Shown one piece after another: positions 57,424 through 64,000 of a stretch of DNA of 64,000 bases. The translations under genes and the position numbers were made by a program. The stretch covers positions 806,001 through 870,000 of the forward strand of contig CANLXA010000001.1 of the NCBI GenBank assembly GCA_947494975.1. Reading direction: 5' to 3'. This DNA is from an uncultured Roseicyclus sp. GTDB taxonomy: Bacteria > Pseudomonadota > Alphaproteobacteria > Rhodobacterales > Rhodobacteraceae. The stretch's first letter is position 1; the number at the start of each line of letters is the position of its first letter. The notes beneath the pieces are model-generated. The model was not told where the DNA came from. It saw nothing but the letters and a program-made list of their open reading frames with translations, and made no database searches.

Positions 57424-58047
57424 ATGTGGGATCGCAACCAGATGGCCGCGCGGGCGGCCCAGGAACTTGAAGACGGCTGGTATGTGAACCTTGGCATCGG
57501 CATCCCAACCCTGGTCTCCAACTACATCCCCGAGGGGATCGAGGTGACGCTGCAATCCGAGAACGGAATGCTTGGCATGGGTCCCTTCCCGATTGAGGGC
57601 GAAGAGGACGCCGACCTGATCAATGCCGGCAAACAGACGATCACTGAATTACCCCACACCTCCTACTTCGACAGCTCGCAGAGCTTCGGCATGATCCGCG
57701 GCGGCAAGATCGCGATGGCGATTCTGGGCGCGATGGAAGTGGCGGAGAACGGCGATCTGGCCAATTGGATGATCCCCGGAAAGCTTGTGAAGGGTATGGG
57801 CGGCGCCATGGATCTTGTCGCCGGTGTGGGCCGTGTCGTCGTGGTCATGGATCACACCAACAAGCACGGCGAGTCCAAGGTGCTCAAGGAATGCACGCTG
57901 CCGCTGACCGGCAAAGGCGTCGTGGACCGGATCATCACCAACCTCGGCGTACTCGATGTCGTCGAAGGTGGCCTCAAGATCGTCGAGACCGCAGATGGCG
58001 TGACCGAGGACGAACTGCGCGCCGCGACGCAGGCGACAATAGTCTAG
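57424..58047 (+). CDS. scoB: 3-oxoacid CoA-transferase subunit B
   Basis: 207 residues from the ATG at 57424, preceded by [26 protein letters not shown] and [14 protein letters not shown] (catalytic Glu in SENG) are the SCOT-B hallmark. It works with ScoA as a heterotetramer on succinyl-CoA and acetoacetate. Separated from scoA by three coupled genes, yet on the same strand and, by spacing, probably the same transcript. Confidence 0.95.
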   Translation: MWDRNQMAARAAQELEDGWYVNLGIGIPTLVSNYIPEGIEVTLQSENGMLGMGPFPIEGEEDADLINAGKQTITELPHTSYFDSSQSFGMIRGGKIAMAILGAMEVAENGDLANWMIPGKLVKGMGGAMDLVAGVGRVVVVMDHTNKHGESKVLKECTLPLTGKGVVDRIITNLGVLDVVEGGLKIVETADGVTEDELRAATQATIV

Positions 58048-58070
58048 GGATTGGCGGCTAGGGTTGACCG

Positions 58071-59144
58071 ATGGACGATACCTGGCGCGCCTGCCTGCAC
58101 CATGTGGTTGGCCCAACCCGGATCGACGCAGATATCCTTTGCTTGTTTCTGATCCATAACGAAGAACATCTTCTGCCAGACCTGTTCCGGCATTACCGGG
58201 CGATGGGTGACATGCATTTTGTGGTGATCGACGATCATTCCACGGATGCCACCCGCTCAATTCTGATGTCCGAGCCTGACGTGACCCTATTCGAACCGCG
58301 CCCGGGTTCCACCTACGCAAAAGACAAGCGCGAATGGCGCGGTGGTCTTCTGGACGCACTTGCGCCGGGGAAGTGGTGTCTTGTTATCGATGCGGACGAA
58401 CGATTGGTGTGGCGCGGCTACCCGGATCGACACCTGCACCAGCTTATCGGCCAGATGGAGGCGGAAGGGGCCAAGGCCCTGATTGCCACGATGCTGGATA
58501 TGTATGCCGATAAGCCGATTGCCGAGCATGTAGCGGACGGCAGCAAACCGCTGGCTGACACCTTTCCGTGCTACGACGACCCCAATAAGGATGTACTCGC
58601 CTATCGGACCGCCTTGACACCCGCATCCTTCCGACGCCGTTTTCCGATGCCCAATTCAGTCCTGATGGGCGGCATGCGGGACCGCATGTTCGACGCGCCG
58701 GATGATCGCCACGCGATGCTGGCCCGCCTGCTCCAACGAAAGGCATTGGCGCGGCCGCGCCAGATCCCGGCCAATAACCTGTTTTGGGAACGTATCATCA
58801 CCCGGATCACCCGGCCCCGGCGCGCGCAACCGCCCCTGAACCTGACAAAGGTGCCGCTGGTGAAGTGGCAGCGCGGCCTACGCTACAATGGCGGAGCCCA
58901 CCACCTATCGGCAAACCTGACACCGGCCACTGAAAACGGCGTGCTCTTGCACTTTGCAATCACCCAGGGCGTCGACGGGGTGGCCTATCTGGCCAACCGC
59001 GGCCAACATGCTGCGGGGGGAGGCTATTACCGCTCGATCCTCGACAGCGGGGCGCTTTCAGACTTGAACCCGGTCTATTCTGGAACCTCGACGCTGAACG
59101 ACATCGCTCAACTGGAACCATTTTTCGGAGAGGCCGTATCTTGA
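58071..59144 (+). CDS. Glycosyltransferase family 2-type protein
   Basis: 357 residues. LFLIHNEEHLLPDLFRHYRA, then VIDDHSTDAT and VIDADERLVW (DxD-like DAD), match the Glyco_tranf_2_4 family often found in capsule or exopolysaccharide loci. The C-terminal half is less conserved. No membrane helix, so cytoplasmic, with unknown acceptor. It starts 23 bp after scoB and overlaps the FkbM gene by 4 bp. Confidence 0.85.
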   Translation: MDDTWRACLHHVVGPTRIDADILCLFLIHNEEHLLPDLFRHYRAMGDMHFVVIDDHSTDATRSILMSEPDVTLFEPRPGSTYAKDKREWRGGLLDALAPGKWCLVIDADERLVWRGYPDRHLHQLIGQMEAEGAKALIATMLDMYADKPIAEHVADGSKPLADTFPCYDDPNKDVLAYRTALTPASFRRRFPMPNSVLMGGMRDRMFDAPDDRHAMLARLLQRKALARPRQIPANNLFWERIITRITRPRRAQPPLNLTKVPLVKWQRGLRYNGGAHHLSANLTPATENGVLLHFAITQGVDGVAYLANRGQHAAGGGYYRSILDSGALSDLNPVYSGTSTLNDIAQLEPFFGEAVS

Positions 59145-59848
59145 AACCCAGGTTCCGCAGCCTTCGCGAACGCATCTACCGTCTGCTCGGGGCGTCTACC
59201 GTTACTCTTGACGGCGTTCGGCTTCAGGCCGTGGGGGCAGGTATTCCCGATGAGATCACCCGCCTCCTGCGACGTGGGGATTATGAATTCGCTGAGCGCA
59301 AGTTACTGGCTCGGGTCGCCACAAGAGGAGACCGCGTATTGGAAGTCGGGGCCGGGATCGGAGCCCTCGGCCTTGTGGCAGCGCGCCTGTGCGGGGCCGA
59401 AAACGTGCTGAGTTACGAGCCGAACCCGGCGACGCTCCCGATTATCGAGGCCAATCACACGCTCAACAATCTGCACCCCGAGGTGCGCCCGAAAGCCATC
59501 ACAACCGACGGCGGACCGATTACCTTCTTCAGAACCGGCAACATCATCTCGTCGTCTCTCATCGAGCGCGGCTCAAGCGAGCCGATCACCGTAGAGAGCG
59601 ATACGCTCGGCGCCGCGATCGAGGACTTTGAGCCGACCATCCTTCTAATGGACGCCGAAGGGGCAGAGATTGACCTTCTGCCGGCCACTGATCTTTCGCG
59701 CCTACGCGCCCTTGTCATCGAAACCCACACCAAGATCACTGGAACCGCCTCAGTCGCCGACTTGAAGACCCAATTGACACAGGCGGGCTTTCATATCGCA
59801 GCGGATGTGAACAACAATATCCTCTGCTTGCGGGACGGCACATCGTGA
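59141..59848 (+). CDS. FkbM-family methyltransferase
   Basis: 235 residues from a TTG overlapping the previous stop (TTGA), with GGAGAGG upstream. VLEVGAGIGALGLVAARLCG is the SAM-binding loop, YEPNPATLPIIEAN motif II, and LLMDAEGAEIDLL the FkbM C-terminal Asp/Glu block. FkbM enzymes O-methylate sugars, lipids or polyketides. With the glycosyltransferase it suggests methylation of a glycan. Confidence 0.9.
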   Translation: MKPRFRSLRERIYRLLGASTVTLDGVRLQAVGAGIPDEITRLLRRGDYEFAERKLLARVATRGDRVLEVGAGIGALGLVAARLCGAENVLSYEPNPATLPIIEANHTLNNLHPEVRPKAITTDGGPITFFRTGNIISSSLIERGSSEPITVESDTLGAAIEDFEPTILLMDAEGAEIDLLPATDLSRLRALVIETHTKITGTASVADLKTQLTQAGFHIAADVNNNILCLRDGTS

Positions 59849-60138
59849 CCGCATCGCATAACGCCATCACCCGCGACGTGACCGAGACCAAGGGCCGATA
59901 CGTGCTGAACCGCGATGGCGTCGAGGCCGAGCTGACCTACTCCATTCTCTCGCCGCACATGATCATTGCCGATCATACCGGCGTTCCGGCATCCCTGCGG
60001 GGCAGTGGCGCGGGGCTGGCGCTGGTGGAACGGCTCGTGGCCGATGCACGGGCCGAGGGCGTGAAGATCGTGCCGCTCTGCCCCTATGTCAAATCACAGG
60101 CCGCGCGGCATCCCGAATGGGCCGACGTCTTTTCCTGA
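59845..60138 (+). CDS. Small GNAT-like N-acetyltransferase (YjdJ type)
   Basis: 97 residues from a GTG overlapping the FkbM stop as GTGA. ADHTGVPASLRGSGAGLALV is the acetyl-CoA loop region and VPLCPYVKSQAARHPEW the C-terminal signature of COG2388-type mini-GNATs. Target unknown. Last gene of the sco operon; 10 bp separate it from the convergent transglycosylase gene. Confidence 0.88.
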   Translation: MTASHNAITRDVTETKGRYVLNRDGVEAELTYSILSPHMIIADHTGVPASLRGSGAGLALVERLVADARAEGVKIVPLCPYVKSQAARHPEWADVFS

Positions 60139-60148
60139 GCCCACCGGC

Positions 60149-60964
60149 CTAGTTCATCACGCCAAACACGCAGCCATCCGAAATCAGATCCGGCGGCGTC
60201 CGGCACAGCCCGCGTGCCAGGGCCCAGGCGGCCAGGACGCGGGGCACGTAGGTTCGGGTCTCGTCGTAATTGGGAACACCGCCGGCCCGCGTCACTGCAC
60301 CCTCCCCGGCATTATAGGCCGCCAGGACAAGAATCGGATCGCGGTCGAACTCCTCCATCAGCCAATCCAGGTAGGCCACGCCACCGGCGATGTTCTGGGC
60401 CGGGTCCATCGCGTCCTCCACACCGAACCGTTCGGCGGTGGCCGGGATCAACTGCATCAGCCCCTGGGCGCCTGCGCCGCTCACCGCATCCGGCCGGCCG
60501 GCACTTTCGGCGGCGATCACCGCCAGCGCAAAGGCCGGTGACACCTGCGTGCCTATGGTTGCGGCCAGGATTTCGCGGCCATGGGCCGAGGCGATGCGGT
60601 TCACCGTATCGAGACGTGGAGCACCCAAACCCGCGGCCTCGGGTGCCTGCGCCAGATGCTCCTGCGCCGCCCAGAAGCGGGCGGGATCCGCTGGCATCTC
60701 TGACGAAACGATGTTCCAGAACCACCCCGACGCACCACTTGGCGTGGCCGCCGCGACGGCCTCTTGCTCGATGATCGGCACCGAAGGGTTATCGATCCGG
60801 CCTTCCTGGCGGGCCATATCGTCTTCGGTGATCTGAATGTTGATCCGTCCACCCGTCTCGCCGGCCTGGGGTACGCCGACAAAACGGATTCCACCCTCCT
60901 GCGCCTGTGCGGCCACAGCGCAAGCGAAAAAAATCGCCCCCGCGGCCCTGAAAATCTTTGCCAT
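60149..60964 (-). CDS. Lytic transglycosylase (SLT domain), secreted
   Basis: 271 residues with a signal peptide (AAGAIFFACAVAAQAQ). LAVIAAESAGRPDAVSGAGA (catalytic Glu), GLMQLIPATAERFGV and VLAAYNAGEGAVTRAGG are the SLT core, in the C-terminal 130 residues. It cleaves peptidoglycan and may help the adjacent Flp pilus apparatus cross the wall, since it diverges from the pilin genes across 252 bp. Confidence 0.92.
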   Translation of the reverse strand: MAKIFRAAGAIFFACAVAAQAQEGGIRFVGVPQAGETGGRINIQITEDDMARQEGRIDNPSVPIIEQEAVAAATPSGASGWFWNIVSSEMPADPARFWAAQEHLAQAPEAAGLGAPRLDTVNRIASAHGREILAATIGTQVSPAFALAVIAAESAGRPDAVSGAGAQGLMQLIPATAERFGVEDAMDPAQNIAGGVAYLDWLMEEFDRDPILVLAAYNAGEGAVTRAGGVPNYDETRTYVPRVLAAWALARGLCRTPPDLISDGCVFGVMN

Positions 60965-61216
60965 GGATCACCTGTATGACTGCGCCTCACCCCTAAGATA
61001 CGACTTTGGCCGTTATTTTATTGGGGTTTGGCGGAAGCATGCCCGTCCGCGCGCCACGAAACAACCCCGCCGGCTTCTTATAAACATCAACGAACTGCCC
61101 AAATCGCGCCCCAAACGAACGTCATAACCGGACTTGTCACAGGAAACGGGTCGAGACGGCTCGGCCGCGACACCTGAAAATGAACGAAACAAAACTTGCT
61201 ACTGGAGACTGTAACA

Positions 61217-61444
61217 ATGACCAACATGATCAAAAACTTCGCATCCAACGAATCCGGCGCCGTGACGGTTGACTGGGTTGTTCTGACCGCCGCCCTCGTG
61301 GGTCTGGGCCTGGCCGTTATGGCTGTCGTGTCCGGCGGCATCGAGGACCTCTCCGGCGAGATCCAGGCGTCGCTCGTCGCCGCCAACCCCGACGACAACC
61401 CGTTCGATGGCGACAACGTCGACCTGAACGACTCGATCGACTGA
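61217..61444 (+). CDS. Flp-type pilin, copy 1
   Basis: 75 residues. The leader MTNMIKNFASNESG ends at a prepilin peptidase site before AVTVDWVVLTAALVGLGLAV, the hydrophobic pilin helix; canonical Flp pilins have Glu-Tyr at mature positions 5-6, here Asp-Trp. The mature 61-residue pilin has an acidic tail (DDNPFDGDNVDLNDSID). Processed by the TadV peptidase and assembled by the Tad machine (cpaB onwards). Differs from copy 3 only in Ile-42. Confidence 0.9.
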   Translation: MTNMIKNFASNESGAVTVDWVVLTAALVGLGLAVMAVVSGGIEDLSGEIQASLVAANPDDNPFDGDNVDLNDSID

Positions 61445-61489
61445 TCTTTTCGGATCGGGCCCCGGTAACGGGCCCCTCCAACATCTTCG

Positions 61490-61525
61490 AAACGGCCATT
61501 CCGCTGGGAGTGGCCGTTTCTTTTT
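61490..61525 (+). terminator. Terminator after pilin copy 1
   Basis: AAACGGCCA (61490-61498) pairs perfectly with TGGCCGTTT (61511-61519), followed by CTTTTT. Strong rho-independent terminator, likely with partial read-through to copy 2. A GGGCCC palindromic repeat lies just before it. Confidence 0.85.
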
Positions 61526-61604
61526 GCGTCGCTGATTGTCCAGTAAATCGGCCCGATTATGCCTCCCAACCGTCATGGACAAACCCTGTGCCAACCATTG
61601 TTTC

Positions 61605-61620
61605 GCCCGATTTGAAGGGC
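61605..61620. promoter_or_regulatory. Conserved inverted repeat 89 bp upstream of pilin copy 2
   Basis: GCCC-GATTTGAA-GGGC, duplicated identically at the same distance before copy 3 (62080-62095) and in a decayed form 90 bp before cpaB (62553-62568). It may be a regulatory site, or only a trace of the duplication. Confidence 0.4.
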
Positions 61621-61693
61621 ATTCAGTCTAGGACGGCTCGTTGCTGAGGCCCGACACGAAACCAAACAAAGCTTACTACTGGAGACTGTAACA

Positions 61694-61921
61694 ATGACCA
61701 ACATGATCAAAAACTTCGCATCCAACGAATCCGGCGCCGTGACGGTTGACTGGGTTGTTCTGACCGCCGCCCTCGTGGGTCTGGGCCTGGCCGTTATGGC
61801 TGTCGTGTCCGGCGGTGTGGAAGACCTCTCCGGCGAGATCCAGGCGTCACTGGTGACGGCGAACCCGAACGACAACCCGTTCAATGGCGACAACGTCGAC
61901 CTGAACGACTCGATCGACTGA
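61694..61921 (+). CDS. Flp-type pilin, copy 2
   Basis: 75 residues, same leader and helix as copy 1, with four changes: Val-42, Thr-55, Asn-59 and Asn-64. The last two remove two negative charges from the C-terminal tail (NPNDNPFNGDN), so this is the most divergent copy and may alter fibre surface charge. The same Asp-19 replaces the canonical Glu. Confidence 0.9.
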   Translation: MTNMIKNFASNESGAVTVDWVVLTAALVGLGLAVMAVVSGGVEDLSGEIQASLVTANPNDNPFNGDNVDLNDSID

Positions 61922-61969
61922 TCGATCCGGATCGGTGCCCGGCAACGGGCCCCTCCGACCCGGCACAAG

Positions 61970-62002
61970 CGGCCGCTCCTCCCGGGGGCGGCCGTTTCTT
62001 TT
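61970..62002 (+). terminator. Terminator after pilin copy 2
   Basis: CGGCCGCTCC (61970-61979) pairs with GGGGCGGCCG (61985-61994) with one G-T pair, followed by TTTCTTTT. A rho-independent terminator, as after copy 1 but with different stem sequence. Confidence 0.8.
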
Positions 62003-62079
62003 GCAGAGCCATCGCGGGGTCACGCCGTTCTCCTCCACGCCGCTCCGCCATGGACAAACCCTGCACTGACCATTTTTTT

Positions 62080-62095
62080 GCCCGATTTGAAGGGC
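62080..62095. promoter_or_regulatory. Conserved inverted repeat 89 bp upstream of pilin copy 3
   Basis: GCCC-GATTTGAA-GGGC, identical to 61605-61620, flanked by T (left) and A (right), which extends the dyad by a base pair. Preceded by a T-run. Confidence 0.4.
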
Positions 62096-62168
62096 ATTCA
62101 ATTTGGGACGGCTCGTCCCTGATGCCTCAATCTACCGAAACACGTACTTCATACTGGAGACTGTAATA

Positions 62169-62396
62169 ATGACCAACATGATCAAAAACTTCGCATCCAA
62201 CGAATCCGGCGCCGTGACGGTTGACTGGGTTGTTCTGACCGCCGCCCTCGTGGGTCTGGGCCTGGCCGTTATGGCTGTCGTGTCCGGCGGTGTGGAAGAC
62301 CTCTCCGGCGAGATCCAGGCGTCGCTCGTCGCCGCCAACCCCGACGACAACCCGTTCGATGGCGACAACGTCGACCTGAACGACTCGATCGACTGA
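62169..62396 (+). CDS. Flp-type pilin, copy 3
   Basis: 75 residues. Identical to copy 1 except Val-42. At DNA level it is a mosaic: the codons around residue 42 are those of copy 2, whereas the codons for residues 52-64 are exactly those of copy 1, and the downstream flank is again copy-2-like. This indicates gene conversion. The copy is the last before cpaB. Confidence 0.9.
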   Translation: MTNMIKNFASNESGAVTVDWVVLTAALVGLGLAVMAVVSGGVEDLSGEIQASLVAANPDDNPFDGDNVDLNDSID

Positions 62397-62441
62397 TCTT
62401 TCCGGATCGGGGCCCGGCAACGGGCCCCTCCGACCCGGCAC

Positions 62442-62472
62442 AAGCGGCCGCTCCTCCCGGGGCGGCCGCTTT
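62442..62472 (+). terminator. Hairpin after pilin copy 3, lacking a T-run
   Basis: AAGCGGCCGCTCC (62442-62454) pairs with GGGGCGGCCGCTT (62459-62471), a longer stem than after copy 2, but the sequence that follows is TCGTGTCG rather than a T-run. It may act as a 3'-end stabiliser allowing read-through to cpaB. Confidence 0.6.
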
Positions 62473-62642
62473 CGTGTCGCCGCGTGCAGGATCATACTGC
62501 CCCGACCAGACCGCCACCTGTCACCGACATACCTTTGCGCTACCATTTTTTCGCCCGAATTCGCAGGCACTAACACAAGGTGTAACTGGCTTCGGGGCCG
62601 CAGCTACAGGCGCCCCAAGCGACAAAATTCGAGGTGGGTAAT

Positions 62643-63467
62643 ATGCGTATCGTATTCATTCTAGTTCTCGCGGTTGGCGTCGGCCTGGCAGGCTTTGCCG
62701 TATCGATCGCCAAGGACCGCTTTGACCAATATCAATCCGCGCTTGCCGAGCAGCGCAATGCGATCATCCCGACGACGGATGTGGTCGTGGTCAACCGTCA
62801 GGTCGCTTATGGCGAACGTCTGACGGAAGACGACGTACAGGTTGTGCGCTGGCCGGCCGATCACGTGCCGTTCGGGGCGTTCACATCGCTCGAAGAGCTC
62901 TTTCCCGCTGATGCGGAAGAGCCGCGGACGGTTCTGCGCATCATGGAGCAAGATGAGCCCGTTCTTCTCGTCAAGGTGACCGCGCCCGGCGAAGATGCCG
63001 GTGTGGCCTCTCGTCTGGCTGAAGGCATGCGCGCCCTGGCCCTGCGGGTCGACGTGAACTCCGGCGTCTCGGGCTTTCTGCGCCCCGGCGACCGCGTCGA
63101 CGTCTACTGGACCGGCGCTGGCCGCCAGGACGGCAGCGTCACACGCCTGATCCGCGCCAATGTGCAGATCATCGCGATCGACCAGATCGCGGACGAGCAG
63201 CGCAACAGCCCGACAATCGCCAGGACAATCACCGTGACGGCGCGCCCCGAAGATGTGGCCGCGCTGACCCAGGCGCAATCCACCGGCTCGCTCACCCTCG
63301 CCCTTGTGGGTGTCGGCGACGCAACAGAAAGCGAGACGGTCGAAGTGTCCACCAGCGCGCTTCTGGGGGAGATCGAAGAGGTCGCCGTTGATGGCCCGCG
63401 GGTTTGCACGGTGCGCAACCGCCGCGGTGGGGACGTGATCATCACCCAGGTGCCTTGCCTCAACTAA
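62643..63467 (+). CDS. cpaB: Flp pilus assembly protein CpaB
   Basis: 274 residues from the ATG at 62643 (MRIVFILVLAVGVGLAGFAV) with GAGGTGGG. An N-terminal membrane helix precedes an SAF domain (VAYGERLTEDDVQVVRWP) and the RcpC/CpaB core (LRVDVNSGVSGFLRPGDRVD). Two cysteines close the C-terminus (VCTVRNRRGGDV, VPC), perhaps a disulfide. CpaB is part of the periplasmic Tad complex that stabilises the secretin. Near-identical spacing to the pilin units suggests one transcript. Confidence 0.94.
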   Translation: MRIVFILVLAVGVGLAGFAVSIAKDRFDQYQSALAEQRNAIIPTTDVVVVNRQVAYGERLTEDDVQVVRWPADHVPFGAFTSLEELFPADAEEPRTVLRIMEQDEPVLLVKVTAPGEDAGVASRLAEGMRALALRVDVNSGVSGFLRPGDRVDVYWTGAGRQDGSVTRLIRANVQIIAIDQIADEQRNSPTIARTITVTARPEDVAALTQAQSTGSLTLALVGVGDATESETVEVSTSALLGEIEEVAVDGPRVCTVRNRRGGDVIITQVPCLN

Positions 63468-63535
63468 TCCACAGAGTAATCCACAGTATTTTTGAACGCT
63501 CCGGCACGTCCGGGGCGTTCGTCGTTTGTGGATAA
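63465..63535. promoter_or_regulatory. Cluster of DnaA-box-like sites and a hairpin in the cpaB-cpaC gap
   Basis: TAATCCACA occurs at 63465-63473 (including the cpaB stop) and 63477-63485, each one mismatch from the DnaA box TTATCCACA; an exact box lies in reverse at 63527-63535. Between them GAACGCTCCGG (63494-63504) pairs with CCGGGGCGTTC (63510-63520), a G-C-rich hairpin without a clean T-run. Three such sites within 71 bp are unusual for an intergenic gap. Confidence 0.45.
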
Positions 63536-63679
63536 AAAATGCGATTGTGATGGATATGGCACATGAAGAACACCGCGCAACACGGTGATTCTTGCGTGAA
63601 AAAGGGAATTGGGTCATGTTGCGTGCAAGGGCGGCCATTCGGACAACGCCCAAACAGTGACATAGAGGCAGGTCACAAG

Positions 63680-64000
63680 ATGAGCATGACAGGACTATTG
63701 CGCGCATGCCTGCTCGGCTGCGCCGCCATTCTTTTCCAACCAACCGCCCCCGCGGGCGCACAGGCTTTACGTGTGGTGGAGGGCGAAAGCTCCGGCACCT
63801 TACGGGTGCCCATGAACCGCGCCGTGGTGGTCGAAAGCGAAATGCTGTTCGCCGAACTTTCGGTGGCCAACCCGATGATCGCGGATATCGCGACCCTCTC
63901 GGAACGCTCCATTTACGTTCTGGGCCGCGCGCCCGGGCGCACGACGATGACCCTTCTGGGCCCCGATGGCAGCCTGATCGCCAATGTGGAGATCCAGGTG
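63680..64000 (+). CDS. cpaC: Flp pilus secretin CpaC, N-terminal part (cut by window edge)
   Basis: 107 residues are readable, running off the right edge. A signal peptide (LLRACLLGCAAILFQPTAPAGAQA) and the start of the secretin N-domain (RVPMNRAVVVESEMLFAELS, VANPMIADIATLSERSIYVL, GRAPGRTTMTLLGPDG) fit RcpA/CpaC, the outer-membrane pore of the Tad pilus. GAGGCAGG precedes the ATG at 63680. Confidence 0.9.
   Translation, partial: MSMTGLLRACLLGCAAILFQPTAPAGAQALRVVEGESSGTLRVPMNRAVVVESEMLFAELSVANPMIADIATLSERSIYVLGRAPGRTTMTLLGPDGSLIANVEIQV

Larger units (their letters stand above)
61200..62472 (+). repeat. Tandem triplication of a pilin gene unit (period 477 and 475 bp)
   Basis: Three units each consist of a near-identical ribosome site (CTGGAGACTGTAA), a 75-codon pilin gene and a downstream hairpin. 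The starts are 61217, 61694 and 62169. The coding parts are almost identical; between units 1-2 and 2-3 the spacers share blocks such as GCCCGATTTGAAGGGC at exactly 89 bp before the next start. Confidence 0.9.

Noticed and set aside
54497-58047. Mobile element inserted between scoA and scoB
   Set aside because: The three genes between the subunits overlap scoA and each other by 4 bp and carry no transposase or flanking repeats, so a simple transposition scar is unlikely.

Overview
The window looks like a chromosomal segment of a marine-type alphaproteobacterium of the order Rhodobacterales (Roseobacter/Rhodobacter relatives). This is inferred from the high G+C content, the F1 operon order atpHAGDC without F0 genes, a GcrA cell-cycle regulator, a stand-alone HdaA, phosphatidylcholine synthase, the DUF484-xerC pair, and Flp pilin genes whose mature N-terminus begins AVTVDW. 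I see no rRNA, tRNA, CRISPR array, insertion sequence or prophage. Most of the window is core metabolism in tightly packed operons, many with 1-4 bp ATGA/GTGA start-stop overlaps.

Layout. 0-6 kb (minus): ppx (cut by the left edge), ppk, hdaA, an AI-2E-type transporter, an alpha/beta hydrolase and a 2-hydroxychromene-2-carboxylate isomerase-like protein. 6-9 kb: prs, a small membrane protein with a strong tandem operator-like dyad, an H-type lectin-domain protein and a lipoprotein. 9-14 kb (minus): the F1-ATPase operon with promoter and terminator. 14.2-19 kb: flavodoxin-like protein and methyltransferase, divergent gloB, then clpA. 19-22.7 kb (minus): a MotA/MotB (ZorA/ZorB)-like ion-driven motor pair whose B subunit carries a roughly 580-residue coiled coil. 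22.7-30.4 kb: a ChaC-type cyclotransferase, DUF2125 protein, extensin-like protein, tyrA-like dehydrogenase, hisC, priA, transaldolase. 30.4-38 kb: AraC regulator, lipoprotein, DUF484, xerC, pcs, suhB, glycerophosphodiesterase, metR and divergent metF. 38-45.6 kb: thioesterase, argD, argF, hydrolase, DMT exporter, beta-lactamase-fold protein, gcrA, tethered thioredoxin-like protein. 45.6-54.4 kb: lytic transglycosylase lipoprotein, AsmA, rimO, small secreted protein, IMPACT-family protein, M48 peptidase, DCC-family protein, DksA/TraR-type zinc finger protein, HDAC-family hydrolase, and a TetR/VOC divergent pair with two matching operators.

Two regions stand out. At 54.5-60.1 kb the two subunits of a 3-oxoacid CoA-transferase (scoA, scoB) are separated by three overlapping genes (a VOC protein, a GSCFA protein and an unrecognised SGNH-like partner) and followed by a glycosyltransferase, an FkbM methyltransferase and a GNAT protein. 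All eight genes appear to form one operon, possibly a surface-glycan modification module built into a ketone-body/acyl-CoA operon. At 61.2-64 kb a Flp pilus (tad) locus begins: three tandem, nearly identical pilin genes, each followed by a hairpin, then cpaB and the start of cpaC. The third pilin copy is a visible mosaic of the first two, and its hairpin has lost the T-run that the first two keep.

All assignments come from reading motifs and context; no database search was run. Starts were chosen from ribosome-binding sites, overlaps and family-typical N-termini, and alternatives are noted.
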